Shown one piece after another: positions 42,201 to 50,539 of a stretch of 64,000 nt of DNA. The notes beneath the pieces were generated by a model. It was not told where the DNA came from and ran no database searches. It saw only the letters and a list, made by a program, of their open reading frames with translations. The translations under genes were made by a program, and so were the position numbers. The DNA comes from Craspedostauros australis (Eukaryota; Bacillariophyta; Bacillariophyceae; Mastogloiales; Achnanthaceae), in the NCBI GenBank assembly GCA_026770025.1, contig JAMXDE010000020.1, positions 930,001 to 994,000 on the forward strand, read 5' to 3'. The first letter of the stretch is position 1, and every line of letters begins with the position of its first letter.

Positions 42201-43117
42201 ACCTCAAAACTACGCAACGACTGCCCATGCGATCGGACAACTCCTACGTCAAAAGTCTGGACAACGCGGTGCTCCCAGCAACTGATGCCGAACGCGCGAA
42301 TGTGGCGAGTCAGTTTACCTTCCGGTATCGGCAAGCAATCGGTGAGCTTATCTGGGCAATGATCTCGTGCAGACCTGACATCTCTTTCCCGGTTGTGAAG
42401 CTCTCACAATTCTCTGCCAATCCTGCTGCGCTTCATTTTGAGGGTGTCAAATATCTCATGCGATATGTCGCCGGTACTCGTGATCACGGTGTCACATATT
42501 GGAGGGTACAGCCTCTCGTGGATATGCCACAGGCGCCCCGTCCCGCTCGACTCTCGCCTGCCGACGACGATGTACATGATGCTACTGGCATTCAACACCT
42601 CGACGCGTCAACGCTGTACGGCTACACTGATGCTGACTGGGGGGTTGACATTCGACATCGCCGGTCCGTCACTGGGATCATCTATCTCTTTGGAGGCGCT
42701 GCAGTGGCTTGGAAAACTCGTGTGCAGCCTACCGTGTCCATGAGCAGCACTGAGGCAGAATTCGTCGCTGCTAGCGATGCTGGCCGCATGGCCCTTTGGC
42801 TTCGTTCCATTCTTGATGAAGTTGGCGTGAGACAGCAGTACGCGACCATGATATTCGAGGACAACCGCGGCGCGCGGCTGATGGCTTCTGCCAGTCAGCC
42901 TACCCGGAACTCGCGTCACATCGCGATCCGAGAGTTCGCAGTCCTTGATTGGGTTGAGCGGGATCTGCTCACCTACCCAGAGGTCGCCTCTGACCTAAAC
43001 GCATCCGACATTTGCACGAAACAGACGCCTGTGGCCCTGTACTTCCGGCATATCGACCTAGTGATGGGTCGTCTTGTGCCATTCTATGTACGCGGCCGCG
43101 GCAACCCGGATTTGTAA
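39227..43117 (+). CDS. Copia pol polyprotein (protease, integrase, reverse transcriptase, RNase H)
   Basis: The frame is about 1296 codons. Domain order is aspartic protease with DPGANVC near the start, a pre-integrase segment (LWHLRLGHVGMSQL), the integrase core (FHVDFGF and VERLNRTFGTMVRALLY regions), reverse transcriptase (FNWVWVYVVKTHENNRKKA and catalytic RQVDDFAVA), and RNase H (YTDADWG, SMSSTEAEFVA). This order is diagnostic of Copia. The frame opens without a clear ATG of its own and lies in a different frame from gag, fitting expression from the gag message by a shift of frame as in many LTR elements. Confidence 0.92.
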   Translation: MSSLTTAYAHQPPSKLVPFVACTDMTLFAASTRQVSRRAWRRQDHGQCDPGANVCATPHIDMLHAYEVFAQPILLEAANASAPAMACPGAGVMQLHGTQDRSVSVRMLHCPHLADTLVSPQAIVGQSDNNFHGFFVHSTPHGARVVFTSSAGEVEVPLVVRNGLYYFQGPSQRVFSIRKASATLVSELWHLRLGHVGMSQLPLLAKCATGIPPEAIAAVHPLRHCDACSQAGYQHAARGPNDTQTANVPGARFHVDFGFMRASNAQYGLKGKSPRDSRVVRSVDGYCAYLLVVDAYTAYVWVFMTKDKSPPIVAVWQVLTSFGRSSGYRAVRVDLGGELARSDRFRAMVMECGYTVEPTGADCTWMNGKVERLNRTFGTMVRALLYSAGMQPHFWSKALAHAVYLKNRLYHSGIRTTPYERQHGVQPDLSHLRVFGSRVTVKKPGKAAAKLDVHTYDGIFVGHTATQALHEYFDLRTGRFKRAGNIVFDEAHFSSTHRPPGPQLLFDLGFQQPVAVECDAARVGTASYPRIGKKASAIPPLACRVPLPLGDLLDRAIQHASAAACSTTDATHTVDIDMADDPFGYSFDQTVAIAGTDVTLGFDFRYDAQRDRLVLIMCRPGQPSARIPRWRSRLRHSHLQTVHGHDVHNLDQLKACIRKLRDDKVTSAVFTFAFDDVRNALSQTGVPQMYFDQLRNVRDIIESISPVAHATSVTSAPVKLTRRKLLQQDDWPEWSAAEYKQLDQYDAQRMFGEPVVPPAGAAVFNWVWVYVVKTHENNRKKARAVCDGSTRGGHARVFGHTYAATPDLTELRILLAIAAIQGLKVYGSDVTNAFAEAPAGEQRYYMRVDEQYRAWWETRRGQHMPSGAVIPVLKNLQGHPEAPRLWSIHVNGLLRAMDFQATTHAPCLYTGSIQGPKVYVLRQVDDFAVAATSEGVFDTFCDRLDKRLFQPMTRQGLMVHYNGLDVDQTQDFVKVHCTSYIDKMLERHEWQNLKTTQRLPMRSDNSYVKSLDNAVLPATDAERANVASQFTFRYRQAIGELIWAMISCRPDISFPVVKLSQFSANPAALHFEGVKYLMRYVAGTRDHGVTYWRVQPLVDMPQAPRPARLSPADDDVHDATGIQHLDASTLYGYTDADWGVDIRHRRSVTGIIYLFGGAAVAWKTRVQPTVSMSSTEAEFVAASDAGRMALWLRSILDEVGVRQQYATMIFEDNRGARLMASASQPTRNSRHIAIREFAVLDWVERDLLTYPEVASDLNASDICTKQTPVALYFRHIDLVMGRLVPFYVRGRGNPDL

Positions 43118-43151
43118 CTTTTCCGCTGGCTACGCCAGCGTGGGGGGGGGG

Positions 43152-43285
43152 TGTTGGCATACGGTCGCAGACAGACGGTGCAGCAGCACACACCCATGGT
43201 CACAGCCTCTGCCAGATCGGAGATAATCACAATAATCACATCATCACACACACAACACATCACGTATCGTCTCCCGATCATCACA
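43152..43285 (+). repeat. Right LTR of the Copia element
   Basis: 134 bp, one difference from the left LTR, followed by the target duplication GCTTC. Confidence 0.95.
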
Positions 43286-43392
43286 GCTTCTTCTTGCCCA
43301 ACCAAAGAGATGGGTGTGGCAGTTGCTTCCACATCTCCCATCTTCGACAGTCGGAATGAAACCCAACAAACAAGACCAACATCCTGACAACG

Positions 43393-43725
43393 ATGACAGC
43401 ACGGTCACCCATGCGACTATACCGACAGGATGACGCCGTCGTGCTCGTCCACGACAAGACATCGACGCAAGCCACCGCACTTCAATCGTTGTTCTTTGCA
43501 ACGTCGATCGTGCTGGCGCTGTATCCCGTCGCATGTGCCGCATTGATGTGGTATCGTGACGAGTTCAGGGATTCCACCATCATGCACGATCGGCTGCAGT
43601 CGACGATGATCTTGGATGCGTCGGCGGTGGTTGTGTTGGATTGGACGCCGATCATCGCCAACACAGCCTTGACATTGTACATCGCATCTGCTTGTTGCTT
43701 CGTTGCGGTACGATGCTATTTGTGA
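43393..43725 (+). CDS. Small predicted membrane protein, two hydrophobic segments
   Basis: The product is 110 residues from ATG 43393, about 110 bp beyond the Copia right LTR. A polar N-terminus is followed by a first helix (LFFATSIVLALYPVACAALMW, about 33-53), a polar loop (YRDEFRDSTIMHDRLQST) and a second hydrophobic segment (NTALTLYIASACCFVAV, about 89-105). An A+T-rich TAATATAATAG block follows the stop by about 30 bp, as at several genes here. I recognise no family. The Copia insertion now sits immediately upstream and may have displaced its promoter. A 242-codon minus-strand frame overlaps it but has no recognisable feature and no good start. Confidence 0.5.
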   Translation: MTARSPMRLYRQDDAVVLVHDKTSTQATALQSLFFATSIVLALYPVACAALMWYRDEFRDSTIMHDRLQSTMILDASAVVVLDWTPIIANTALTLYIASACCFVAVRCYL

Positions 43726-44293
43726 GAGTACTCGAGTATGTGCGGTAGTTTGGTAATATAATAGTACACGCACATGGAGTCCGTATTGTGGGAGCTGTGA
43801 TTGCCGAGCATGGACGGAATCTAAGGAGGTGGAGGCGGTTTGAGACAGAAGTGGAGCGTCTGGTATGGTGCCACGTTTGGACTTCCGAACATCATGACGT
43901 GCACGATGCATGGCAAGACAAGGTAACACCGCAGCCAAGGAGACAATTGGAGTAGAGCGTGTACAGAGAGAGAGAGTAATAGAATAATATCCTGGTTCAC
44001 ATCTAATCTCTAGCTTGTAATTGTGAACGCTGAGTGGAGAGTAATGTCTCTCTCGCTCTTCTGTTGGTTGTGACGCACACGTCACCCCCTCCGTTGTTGT
44101 GCTCGCGCTTCTATTGCAGAGGATCCCGCTTCTGTTGGTCTGCATCGAATGACCAACAGTCTATAGTGATTGGCGATTCTTCCCTGCTTCTTCGTTTCCC
44201 TCTGTGTGCTTGTCTCTTCCAATGTTTGTGCGTAAGCTCCCAAGTGCGGAGACAACGTTTTGTCGTTGAGCCTCTATCTGCATGTCAACTGCA
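43726..44293. other. Intergenic region, convergent 3' ends
   Basis: About 570 bp between the small membrane protein and the TLDc gene. It contains an AT-rich block at 43754-43765 and a GAGAGA run near 43970. No gene supported. Confidence 0.45.
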
Positions 44294-46951
44294 TCACGGC
44301 CGATCCATCCCAAGCAGCGACACGCCGCTGTATCGCTTGGACAACGGTTTCACCACGGACGGAAACAGAGGCACCATGCCCCACACTTCAAAATCTTGCA
44401 CATCGAAGGAACCGTCGATGCCCGGAATCAGAGGCGGATTCCCGAATGTGGCGCAGTGTCCCGTGGAGCCGCAAAGGAAGCTCTCCTCGACGATGAGACC
44501 AAAGTCGCCGTCACCACCGCCCATCGCGATGTACTGCCGATCCACGTCGCAGATCTGGCAGTAGTCGTTCGTGCCGGTCCACGGGTAGATCGTGAGCTGG
44601 CTCTCGGGGTCTTCGGATTGGCTGGTGGGATGCGTCGAGAATAGGAAGGAGGTGCCGGTGCCGAAGAAGGACTTGCGTTCCTGGCGTCCTTCTTGTCCCC
44701 TCCACTGGTCGGAGGCAAAGCCGCCCAGGATCTGGCCCGACGTCGTGCGCGTCACGATGAGGGTGTTCTTGTAGGTCGAGCACTTCTCCAGCATCGTGAT
44801 GAAGGCGTCGCCGTCGCGTGATATGCAGAAGATGCGCTCCCATTTGTAGATTCGGAGACTTCTCGGGATGGCTTCGTTGACGATCTGATGCAACATGCTC
44901 TCGCTCAAGATGCGCGGCGATAATCGCAGCACATCGGGAGACTCGTCCATGAGCTGCACTGGGAAGACTTCGTGGTTGAAGATGAACATATCATCGGGCT
45001 CGGCGTCCGCGTTGTTGCTGGCGCAGCTGTGATCATCGTCTGATGATATCGACGAGGCCGTGCGTGGGTGGCACGCACTGAAGCAGTTGACGTTGCGTTT
45101 CGTCTTCTTGCTGTTGCTGTTTGTGTCATCGTTGTTGACGTTGACGTCGATGTTGTGATTGTCATTGTTGTTGTGAATACTGCTGTGAGCGCCATCAACG
45201 TCATCATCCTCCACGAACCAGGAGCAGGTGGTGGATGTGGCAACGCCCTTGAGATCGATGAGAGGACTCTCGTCTTCTCGCCGTCCGTTGAAGAAGGAGA
45301 GAGCTGGAAGGCAACCGATGACGCTGGTGTTGTCTTCCCGCTTGTGGTGATCGGAGATGCCGCGAACAGGGCCGTCATTGAGGAGACACGTGCTTGGAGG
45401 TGGAAGGAGAACGGCCTCATCGAGCGGGTTGAACAGGGTGAGACCGACATCGCCAATCATCTCCCGCAACGTCCAGTGATCGTCACCGTGCTGATCCGGA
45501 AGGTCATGTGGCGTTTGGGAGCTCTGGGTGGAGACGCAGCTGCGCCTGCCACTGCGATAGCTGGTGTCCGGATAGCACTCCACCGTGAACGAGTCACCGT
45601 CGGTATCGGTCTCGATGTCATCAGGGTTGATGCCTGTGCGCAGGTTCGTGCCATGCGAGACGTGGAGATGCTCGTCAAGATGATCGCTGTCGTCTGGAGC
45701 CGTGTCCTCGTCTTGCTGATGCTTGGCCTTCTCATCGTACTCCTCTTGGCGCTTCCACAACCGGTGCTTCAGCAAGTCCACGGCACGGCAGTTGAGCATT
45801 CTTGGGATGAATGTGGGAGCTGTCATTTTTGTGGACACCTGTGATGACGCAATGCTGCGGTTGCTGAAGTGATTGGAGCTGGAGTGGTGGTTGCCGATGT
45901 TCCGTTGCTTTTCTCGCAGTTGTGCTTGTGCTTGTTCTTGTGGCTGCCGATGGGCTTCTTGTTCTTGCTGCAGATCTTGTGGATGGTGGTTGCGGCTGTG
46001 GTTGCCCCTCAGACATTCAGGTTTTGATGGCTGATGTTTGCACGATTCGGCCGAAATGACGTTGGCTTCGGGAACCCAGCCGAGATCGTTCTTGTTGCCT
46101 CCCTTCACGAACCCCTCGGAAGTGAGGTCACGAGAACACGACAAAGAAGATCGTAACGCTGCTGTGGATGGCGTCGATGATCTTAGTGATTGTTCAATGA
46201 GAAGTGGCTGCCGCTTCCACAGACCTTCCCCTCGCTTCACAATGACGCTGCAGGTTTTCGCATGACCCGTACTACTATGAACAATTGGGTCAGTCTCATT
46301 CACCAGGAGCTCCGGAGGCGTTGGTTGAGGCGACGATGATGAATGATGGTCAGCGAACAAACTCCGCTTGTGTGCTGGCGTGAGCGATTGTACCGTTGGT
46401 GATTGCAGTTGCTGTTGGTTTGACTTGTTGTGTTGCGGTTCATGTCGGAGAGGTTGTTTCGGTTGGCGCGCTCCATGTTTCTTCGTCTTCGCCTTCCTTG
46501 TTGTCTTTCGCATTGGATTGCTTGCATCAACAGCTGCCCCCATCGCTATTTTCTCCGTTGTACCGTTGTGTTTATCGTCCTCCATGTCGTGTCGGGTGTC
46601 TGCCACCGTGTCGTTCGTTCTTGCAGTGCCCCCTTCGTCATCACCAATGACTGCTCCACAACCACACAAATGTACTTTTCTGCTCGGTTCGTCTCCGTTG
46701 AGGTGGTGGCAACAGTTGCCGCTTTCTGTGTGCCGTTTCGGCGAAAAATCAACTTCTTCGCAAAATTTGTTGGAACTTGGTCGGCCATTGTCACGCCTGG
46801 AATTCTCGTGTCCGCGCAAAGGAAGAACATCGTGTTGGTTGGCGAATGCTGTTTCTGCTTCTTCTTCCTTTTCCACCTTCACGCATCCGCCATCATGATG
46901 TCTCCCTCCATCTCCTTCTCTCTTCACAACTCCGATGCTCTCACCCATCAT
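44294..46951 (-). CDS. TLDc-domain protein (OXR1/TLDC-like) with long disordered N-terminus
   Basis: The product is 885 residues from ATG 46951; the open frame upstream reaches only a GTG. About 650 residues of low-complexity sequence (His/Gln/Asn/Asp-rich, with Lys/Arg-rich patches such as RKTTRKAKTKKHGARQPK) precede a C-terminal TLDc domain from about 677. The domain shows the family order: LSPRILSESMLHQI, WERIFCISRDGDAF, YKNTLIVTRTTSGQILGGFAS, SFFGTGTSFLFS, DYCQICDVDRQYIAMGGGDGDFGLIVEE, then FDVQDFEVWGMVP at the end. TLDc proteins such as OXR1 protect against oxidative stress, and several bind and disassemble the V-ATPase. The domain appears complete; the role of the long N-terminus is unknown. 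Identity of the domain is confident; the specific subfamily is not. Confidence 0.88.
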   Translation of the reverse strand: MMGESIGVVKREGDGGRHHDGGCVKVEKEEEAETAFANQHDVLPLRGHENSRRDNGRPSSNKFCEEVDFSPKRHTESGNCCHHLNGDEPSRKVHLCGCGAVIGDDEGGTARTNDTVADTRHDMEDDKHNGTTEKIAMGAAVDASNPMRKTTRKAKTKKHGARQPKQPLRHEPQHNKSNQQQLQSPTVQSLTPAHKRSLFADHHSSSSPQPTPPELLVNETDPIVHSSTGHAKTCSVIVKRGEGLWKRQPLLIEQSLRSSTPSTAALRSSLSCSRDLTSEGFVKGGNKNDLGWVPEANVISAESCKHQPSKPECLRGNHSRNHHPQDLQQEQEAHRQPQEQAQAQLREKQRNIGNHHSSSNHFSNRSIASSQVSTKMTAPTFIPRMLNCRAVDLLKHRLWKRQEEYDEKAKHQQDEDTAPDDSDHLDEHLHVSHGTNLRTGINPDDIETDTDGDSFTVECYPDTSYRSGRRSCVSTQSSQTPHDLPDQHGDDHWTLREMIGDVGLTLFNPLDEAVLLPPPSTCLLNDGPVRGISDHHKREDNTSVIGCLPALSFFNGRREDESPLIDLKGVATSTTCSWFVEDDDVDGAHSSIHNNNDNHNIDVNVNNDDTNSNSKKTKRNVNCFSACHPRTASSISSDDDHSCASNNADAEPDDMFIFNHEVFPVQLMDESPDVLRLSPRILSESMLHQIVNEAIPRSLRIYKWERIFCISRDGDAFITMLEKCSTYKNTLIVTRTTSGQILGGFASDQWRGQEGRQERKSFFGTGTSFLFSTHPTSQSEDPESQLTIYPWTGTNDYCQICDVDRQYIAMGGGDGDFGLIVEESFLCGSTGHCATFGNPPLIPGIDGSFDVQDFEVWGMVPLFPSVVKPLSKRYSGVSLLGMDRP

Positions 46952-48154
46952 CTTTAGTATTCTCACTCCTCGATCGCCACTCTCTCTCCTTCGTCTTGCC
47001 CTGGCCACTTGACTGTCTCTCTCGCTGACTCTTTCGCTCTCTGTATCTGCCTGTTTGTGATGCGAAGTCAAACCAAGCCATGTCGAGTCAAGCAGACAGG
47101 GGAGGCAAAACACACCAAGTCAAGGGCAGATGGCAAATCCAAACTCACTTCAAATTCAGGGATCGTGACAAACCAAAACAACGCTTGTCAACATCAACAT
47201 TAGCGTGTTGGTGCTTCCAGCATCACGCGCGTGGAACGAGAACAAGAACATCGTCGTCCACGACCCCTCACGAACTTCACGACCTTCACGATGTCTCCCT
47301 CTTCCTCCTCCACACTAATTCCTCCCTGTGTGACACCGCGACACTGTTCTTGGCGCTTTGACGTTTTCGTTGTTCTCCGCCTTCCCACAAGCAGTATGGC
47401 GCGCGCCCGTTTCTTTCGGTCACGGCACGCACAGATTCGACGTTCTACAGACATACGTACAAAAATGCAAGCTGTTTGTTGCGTGTTCGCGAATAGGATG
47501 GCAGGTGACGACGTGGCATGCGTTTCTGCACTTATCGACCAGTCACGTATGGCCTTCTTGAACCTGTGTCGAGACAAATCCATGAATCACGCGTGAATCA
47601 ATTTGTGTTGTAGCAATTGACTCGGTTGAATCGGAATCACAGTTGGAATCAGGACAACATCGACTCAATGGACTACTCGGAGTCCCTGACACGACAAGAC
47701 ATTGGAAACAAACGAAATGTCATCTTCGCCTTTGTTGGCGATTGTTGTTCTTCGCTATCGCCGTTGTTGTCATTGTTGTTGTTGATGTCGTCGTTGTCGT
47801 CGCTGGAGTGAGTTGGCAACACGAGGTGAGCGCGGCGCAATGCGATTCCGACCATGGACAACCGCAATCCCCGCACAACACCAGACACACAACGTGCTCA
47901 GGTTTGCTGAACTGAACTCGGCTATCAGCTGGGCTGCACCATAATCTCTCGAAAGGGTACTATTCTATCATAATACCATTCTCTGCTTCCTCCTTCCGAA
48001 ACAGACAAAGATATTCATCCCTCGATCTGTTGCAATAACGTTGCTTGGACGCACATCGAATCTTTGACTGAAGAGGACAAGCCAACGTGAATCGGCACAA
48101 CCATCCACTGAGCAAACAACAAACAAGCAACATACAAACACACACACATCCATC
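46952..48154. other. Upstream intergenic region between divergent TLDc and carrier genes
   Basis: About 1.2 kb. Frames on both strands are short or low complexity. It probably holds the promoters of the two divergent genes. Confidence 0.45.
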
Positions 48155-49593
48155 ATGCCAAAGAAATCCAAGAATCCATTGACGGCCCTGGCGGCCGGTT
48201 GCGTTGCGGGCGGCATTGAAGCGACGTGCGTTTGGCCGATGGAGTACATCAAGGTGGGTGCATGCCAATGTGATGATGCTGATGCTGATGCTGATGGAGT
48301 GAACAATGCTCTACACATCGACAGAGGCCTGCCGACTCAGTGTATGCCAACATCCGCATTGAATCAAATTGCTTGCTCTATTCTGCTGCATTCTGTGGCA
48401 CTCGCATCATCTCACCCATTTGACAACTCTCACCACCCTGCCATTTTCCACATTTACAATACAAATACAATACATGCATACAATCCAATGAACCGATCAA
48501 CCAAACCAAAGCGCAGACGCAACTCCAGCTCCAGTCCCAAGCCAAGGGCGCGAAGCTGCCGTTCAATGGCATGATCTCCGGTCTCAGCTACACCATTCGC
48601 ACCACTGGATTCTTCTCGCTGTACCGCGGTCTGGCACCCACCCTGATCGGCAGCGGTCCCAAGGCCGGGATCCGGTTTGGATTGAACTCGGCGATTCGTG
48701 AAAAGCTGAGAGATGGCAACGGCAACTTGTCGCCCGCCAAGAACTTCGTGGCAGGAATGTGCGCGGGTGTCTCCGAAGCTCTCATCATCGTGGCGCCGGT
48801 GGAGACTGTCAAGACCAAGTGCATCGAACTGAATTCGCCTTTCGTCAAGGGATTTCAGCACATCATCCGGACCGAAGGTATCCGCGGGATTTACATGGGA
48901 GTGAGTGTGATCATCAGAGCGGCAGCAGTTGATGCATTTGACGCATATGAGATGCTGGTCATTTGTGGTGCGAACTAAAGAGGAAATGAGCTGGCGTCAC
49001 ATCTGAGAAACGCCTGGATCAAATCGTTCAAGTTTCAGTTCTCTAGCTTGACGAGGAGCGTGGACGGCACGGCAACTATGCTCCAAGCGGATGCACTTGG
49101 TGACCAGCACATCACATGATACGTGCTTTTCCGTACTTGTCATTCATTCATGCATTCACTCATTCACTCACCACAATTTCGTTTCACACCTCATGATTTC
49201 CAGGCCGCGCCCACCGCCATGAAGCAAGGCTCCAACCAGGGACTTCGCTTCATGTGGTTCAACGAGTACAAGCGCATAGTCACAGACGACGGGCAGAGAC
49301 CGCTCACGCCGATCATGGGGTTGTTTGGCGGTATGTCTGCTGGATGTTTCTCAACGTTGGGCAACAATCCATTCGATGTCGCCAAAACCAGAATGCAAGG
49401 TTCCATGGCGTCTCAATACACCGGCATGTTTGACTGCTTCCGAAAGATATTGGCCAACGAAGGGGTTGGCGCCTTGTATGCTGGCGTCATCCCGCGTCTT
49501 GGCCGCGTCGTTCCAGGGCAAGGCATCATCTTCATGAGCTTCGAGACGATTCAATCATACCTGGAGAACAATTTTGCCATCTTTGCGATATGA
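48155..49593 (+). CDS. Mitochondrial carrier, tricarboxylate/citrate type, three exons
   Basis: Exons are 48155-48253, 48517-48900 and 49204-49593. The introns of 263 and 303 bp (GTGGGT...CGCAG and GTGAGT...TCCAG) keep frame. The product is 290 residues, the family's normal length. It has the threefold carrier signature: PMEYIKTQLQ (exon 1/2 junction), PVETVKTK (exon 2) and PFDVAKTRMQ (exon 3), each at the end of an odd-numbered helix, with matching GLAPTLIGSGPKAGIRFG and GVIPRLGRVVPGQGI segments. The closest recognisable match is the citrate/tricarboxylate carrier, which exchanges citrate for malate across the inner mitochondrial membrane and can supply cytosolic acetyl-CoA for lipid synthesis. 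Substrate assignment is from resemblance only. An inverted GA/CT hairpin lies about 300 bp beyond the stop. Confidence 0.9.
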
Positions 49594-50539
49594 GCTTGGT
49601 GGTGACGACATGGCGGCAGCACCCCATTCGTACTGGTACCATGCCATTTTGCGACATGACACCACCTCTCTCTTCGGAGAGATAATCTTTGAATCCGTAC
49701 CTGGAGCAGAATGCTATTACACAATACTTGGGTATACTATACTGTATTTCCAGACAGTCACGTTGTGTTTTGGTATTCTCTATAGGAAGTTTATGTCTCT
49801 TTTTGTAGATATGTGATTGTGTGTGCGTGTAAATGTTGTTTCCCTCCCGCTCTGTCTGTTGCCAGTCTTGTGAACATGAGCATCGCCACCAGCTCTCTCT
49901 CTCTCTTTGTGGTTCGACGATCGATGCATGGCTACATGCAGGCGATGTCTTGAGAGAGAGAGAGAGCTGCTGACTCTGTGAGTGCGCTAGCATGTGCCAA
50001 TGAAGTTCATTGAGCTGTATAGTATATTGTTCACCCTCTCTTGCTCTCCCCAGTTTGTTTGTTTGTTTGTCTTGATGTTTGTTGTGTTGTTGTTGTATTG
50101 TATTGTGTGCCCCCGTGTGCACGTCTTTACCATGTTCGTTACGTCGCGTTGCTCCGCGTATGTGTATGGTATGTATTATTCTCTATGATTTTGATTGCCC
50201 GCAGATTCCATGTGCGAAGCAGACGAAGACGGATCAGTCAGAAACGAGTCCTGTCATGGTGTTCGCCACCCCCTTCGGACATCAAAGCAAACCATCTGAA
50301 ATGGCCCTGTCGAAATGGCAGTATGGGTCGTGTTGTCTTGGTCTGGACGAGTGACCTATTTGTGAGCGACTCTCGTTGTTGGTTGTTGTTGCTCTCTCGT
50401 GTGCGTGCGCTGGCGCCCTTGGCTGTTCCCCCATCCCACTTCGTTGTGGCTGCGATCGCAGCCGTGCTGTTGTTGTTGGTTTTGAAAGCCCTCTCGCAAC
50501 CTCCCTTGTTTCCCCATGTTGCCCTGCCCTGCCCTGCTT
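49594..50539. other. Intergenic region, convergent 3' ends, with GA/CT hairpin
   Basis: About 950 bp between the carrier and the Q-rich protein gene. Besides the hairpin at 49891-49968 there is an A+T-rich TATACTATACTG stretch near 49732-49743. Overlapping plus-strand frames at about 50041-50553 are low complexity. Confidence 0.5.
49891..49968. repeat. Perfect 16-bp inverted repeat of CT/GA microsatellite
   Basis: AGCTCTCTCTCTCTCT at 49891-49906 pairs perfectly with 49953-49968 across a 46-nt loop. It lies in the carrier 3' flank and would form a strong RNA stem if transcribed. Confidence 0.8.

Larger units (their letters stand above)
37214..43285 (+). mobile_element. Copia-type LTR retrotransposon, whole-looking, young
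   Basis: The element is 6.07 kb. Two 134-bp LTRs begin TG and end CA, differ at one position, and are flanked by the 5-bp duplication GCTTC (37209-37213 and 43286-43290). A gag frame and a pol frame with domain order protease, integrase, reverse transcriptase, RNase H place it in Ty1/Copia; very short LTRs are seen in stramenopile Copia groups. A run of ten G at 43142-43151, just before the right LTR, fits a polypurine tract. I see no interruption in either frame. LTR identity near 99% implies a recent insertion. It lies between the aminopeptidase promoter region and a small membrane-protein gene. Confidence 0.95.
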
